Of a stretch of 64,000 nucleotides of DNA, positions 61,753-64,000 are shown in pieces (within the stretch, counting starts at the first letter, position 1; every line of letters starts with the position of its first letter). The DNA is from Chryseobacterium soli (GTDB lineage: Bacteria > Bacteroidota > Bacteroidia > Flavobacteriales > Weeksellaceae), in NCBI RefSeq assembly GCF_000737705.1, contig NZ_JPRH01000006.1, forward strand, positions 62,001 through 126,000, given 5' to 3'. Under the pieces are notes generated by a model that was not told the DNA's origin, searched no databases, and worked only from the letters and a program-made list of their open reading frames with translations. Made by a program: the position numbers and the translations under genes.

Positions 61753-64000
61753 ATGCAAAATTCTTATACAGTGATCAATGCTTCTGCGGGTTCAGGGAAA
61801 ACCTATGCCCTTGTACAGCGGCTTTTGATGATCTGTCTTCGTTATCCGAATCAGCCGCATTCAATCCGGAACATTTTAGCACTTACCTTCACCAATAAGG
61901 CAGCCAATGAAATGAAGGAACGAATTTTATCATGGCTGGGAAATTTTGCTTCTGATCAGTTTGCAGAGAATGCAGATCTGAAAAATATACAGAAAGCTTT
62001 TGAAGAACAGGGCTTAAGGATTACCATCGATGAACTTCACCTTCGCTCTAAAAAACTGCTGGATTATGTTCTTCACAATTATTCCACGTTAAATATCGGA
62101 ACGATTGACAAGTTTAATTCAAGGCTGGTACGTAGTTTTTCTTATGAGCTGGGACTGGCTAAAAACTTTAACCTTGAAATTGATGCAGAACCTTTTCTGA
62201 TCGAAGCGGTTGATAAAATGCTTGATCAGATTGGTGAAAATGAGTCGATCTCCAATTCTTTCATGGATTATGTGGATTACAGCCTCGAAAACAATGAAAG
62301 GATCAACCTCAACAAAAGTCTTTACGGATCAGCAAAAGAGTTTGTAAAAGATATTCATTATGAACATCTTAAAAGCAATAAAAGTTTTGATGATACGACG
62401 TATGAAGACATCAAAAATACGCTTCGGAAAGAAATTGTAGCCAATAAAAAACAATCAACAGAACTTGCTTTACAGTCTGTAGATTTATTCAAGTCCAGAA
62501 ATATAGAGATTGAAGATTTCGCCCAGGGTAAAAATGGACTTGGAGGATTCTTTACCAAGGTTTTGGATTTTTATCAGCAGAAAAGACCGGGATTTCCTTT
62601 TCCAACGACGCAGGAAGAATCTGTGGTCAATAATTACAGAAAGGGAGCTTCTTCAAAATCAAAAAGTAAAGAGCCGGACATCTTAGAAATTCTAGAGCAG
62701 CTCCTTGAAAGCAGGATGAAGCTTATTATTTTATATATCGAAACGCAAAAGAAAGAGAAAATTTTGTTTGCTCTTCTTCCTTTAAAGGTCAACAAGGATA
62801 TTCAGGATGAATTAAAAAAAATTGAAGAGGAAAATGATCTGGTTTTACTTTCAAAATTTAATATCCTGATCAATGAAAACCTGAGAAATGAGCCTTCGGC
62901 TTTTATTTATGAAAAAGTAGGTTCACAGTTTCAGCATTACTTTTTTGATGAATTTCAGGATACTTCAGAACTTCAGTGGCAGAATTTTGTTCCGTTGAGG
63001 GATCATAGTGTATCCTCTAAGAACACCTCTTTCACATTAGTTGGAGATCCAAAACAGAGCATCTACAGGTTCCGTGGCGGAGAAAGCAAACTCATGCTGG
63101 ATATTATCAATAAAAAGGAATTTGCCCCTAAACAAGCTGATCTTCTGGTTCTGAAAGACAACTGGCGCAGTGCCACCAATATTGTTCAGTTTAATAATGA
63201 ATTATACCAATACCATTCCCGGGATCTGGAGGAGGAACATAAAAATATTTTCGGGACGGATGCTGAACAAAATTCAAAGTCAAAAATTGCAGGAAGGGTA
63301 AAAGTAAACCTAATTGAAAATCTTACCAATGAAGATTTCTACAACGATACTTCCGAACGGATGCGTAAAGATATCCAGGAAAGTCTTGACAACGGTTTTA
63401 AGTTTTCGGATATTACAATTTTATGCCGTGGAAACTTCGATATTTTCAGCTATTCACAGAAATTGGGAAATCTGAAAGTACAGTACCAGGGTGGAGAGAC
63501 CAATATTAAGACAATTTCCGATAAAGGACTGACGCTTGAACTATCGAATACGTTAAAGGCGGCCATCGAATTTCTGAAATGGGAAATGAATCCTAAAAGC
63601 AAACCCAATCTGATTATGATGATGTATCATCTTAATACGTTGGGAAGGGTTCAGATGGCAGATTTCACGCTGGAAATGAAAAAAATCCTGGAAATTGAAA
63701 CGCATGAAGAGATTCTTCAGTTTCTTCATGAAACGTATTCTTTACATCTGAAACAGGACAACTTCCCGAAGTTTAACCTGTATAATTTTGTTGAATATTA
63801 CATCAACGAATTTTCTATTGAGAACAAGGAAACTGATTTTCTTCTGAACTTCCTGGAAATGCTTTTTAATTTTACCCAAAATGCAGGTGCAAGTACAAAA
63901 GAATTTTTAAAATACTGGGATGAAGAAGCCTCAGCCTTCACTATTCAGGCTTCAGAAAACATCGACGCCATTCAGATTATGACGATTCATAAATCGAAAG
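61753..64000 (+). CDS. UvrD/AddA-like helicase-exonuclease, 5' part
   Basis: Starts at ATG 61753 and runs off the end of the window with about 749 codons and no stop. Superfamily-1 helicase motifs are clear: Walker A INASAGSGKTYALVQR near residue 13, motif Ia LALTFTNKAANEMKERI, motif II YFFDEFQDTSELQW near 400, motif III LVGDPKQSIYRFRGGE, then NWRSATNIVQFNNELY and the start of motif V (IQIMTIHKSK) at the very end. The large size suggests the beta subunit of a RecBCD- or AddAB-like exonuclease, with a nuclease domain expected past the window edge. It would act in recombinational DNA repair. Confidence 0.85.
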   Translation, partial: MQNSYTVINASAGSGKTYALVQRLLMICLRYPNQPHSIRNILALTFTNKAANEMKERILSWLGNFASDQFAENADLKNIQKAFEEQGLRITIDELHLRSKKLLDYVLHNYSTLNIGTIDKFNSRLVRSFSYELGLAKNFNLEIDAEPFLIEAVDKMLDQIGENESISNSFMDYVDYSLENNERINLNKSLYGSAKEFVKDIHYEHLKSNKSFDDTTYEDIKNTLRKEIVANKKQSTELALQSVDLFKSRNIEIEDFAQGKNGLGGFFTKVLDFYQQKRPGFPFPTTQEESVVNNYRKGASSKSKSKEPDILEILEQLLESRMKLIILYIETQKKEKILFALLPLKVNKDIQDELKKIEEENDLVLLSKFNILINENLRNEPSAFIYEKVGSQFQHYFFDEFQDTSELQWQNFVPLRDHSVSSKNTSFTLVGDPKQSIYRFRGGESKLMLDIINKKEFAPKQADLLVLKDNWRSATNIVQFNNELYQYHSRDLEEEHKNIFGTDAEQNSKSKIAGRVKVNLIENLTNEDFYNDTSERMRKDIQESLDNGFKFSDITILCRGNFDIFSYSQKLGNLKVQYQGGETNIKTISDKGLTLELSNTLKAAIEFLKWEMNPKSKPNLIMMMYHLNTLGRVQMADFTLEMKKILEIETHEEILQFLHETYSLHLKQDNFPKFNLYNFVEYYINEFSIENKETDFLLNFLEMLFNFTQNAGASTKEFLKYWDEEASAFTIQASENIDAIQIMTIHKSK

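Overview
The window looks like chromosomal DNA of a flavobacterium, most likely Chryseobacterium or a close relative (Bacteroidota). This rests on the low GC, several promoters with the Bacteroidota -7 box (TAnnTTTG), and the gene content: a GLPGLI-family protein beside a TonB-dependent receptor, BshA, DUF4292, DUF4254 and DUF2851 proteins, a SMUG2-type glycosylase, and many secreted or lipid-anchored proteins. No tRNA, rRNA, CRISPR array or intact mobile element was seen.

Layout. 1-4.4 kb is a decayed accessory patch: an orphan C-terminal reading frame, an acyltransferase-3 gene broken by one base, an IS5-type transposase remnant with in-frame stops, then a SMUG2-like glycosylase and a DUF4241 gene and a frameshifted SMI1/KNR4 gene. 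4.4-21 kb is a phenylacetate catabolism cluster, all on the minus strand. In transcription order it holds tetR, paaK, paaE, paaA, a membrane SRPBCC-like gene, paaB, paaC, an alpha/beta hydrolase, paaD, paaG, paaH, a small unknown gene, paaI, a four-helix-bundle gene, paaJ, paaY, an esterase and paaZ. PaaK makes phenylacetyl-CoA, PaaABCDE epoxidises it, PaaG forms the oxepin, PaaZ opens and oxidises the ring, and PaaJ and PaaH carry out beta-oxidation-type steps; PaaI and PaaY handle stalled CoA esters. No separate paaF was found. A 6+2+6 bp palindrome sits just below a good -7/-33 pair in front of paaK and is the likely TetR operator. PaaZ carries an extra C-terminal DUF1569/DinB-like domain. 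Most gaps inside the cluster hold related AT-rich inverted repeats.

21-28.7 kb holds clpB, a small double-glycine-type leader peptide with six cysteines, an unknown protein plus a seven-helix membrane protein plus a histidine kinase plus a NarL-type regulator, and a secreted M43 metalloprotease. 28.7-39 kb holds two secreted M1 aminopeptidase-like proteins, a TonB-dependent receptor, a shortened GLPGLI gene and a divergent OmpR-type two-component pair. Two matching arrays of three 11-bp-spaced GGTTAATG boxes lie at the same distance from the receptor and GLPGLI promoters; this is the strongest new regulatory candidate in the window. 39-46.9 kb holds an SDR (dienoyl-CoA reductase type), a GH92 mannosidase, a TPR protein bracketed by a ~235-bp duplication that includes the GH92 3' end, dihydroorotase and a polysaccharide flippase. 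47-58.3 kb is largely plus-strand housekeeping: nucleotidyltransferase, DUF4292 lipoprotein, EnvC-like protein, TatA, DUF4254, RibA, GH3 hexosaminidase, BshA, DUF2851, PspC and GNAT. 58.3-64 kb holds a SIMPL protein, three tandem paralogous secreted proteins, and the first ~750 codons of an AddA/RecB-like helicase that runs off the window.
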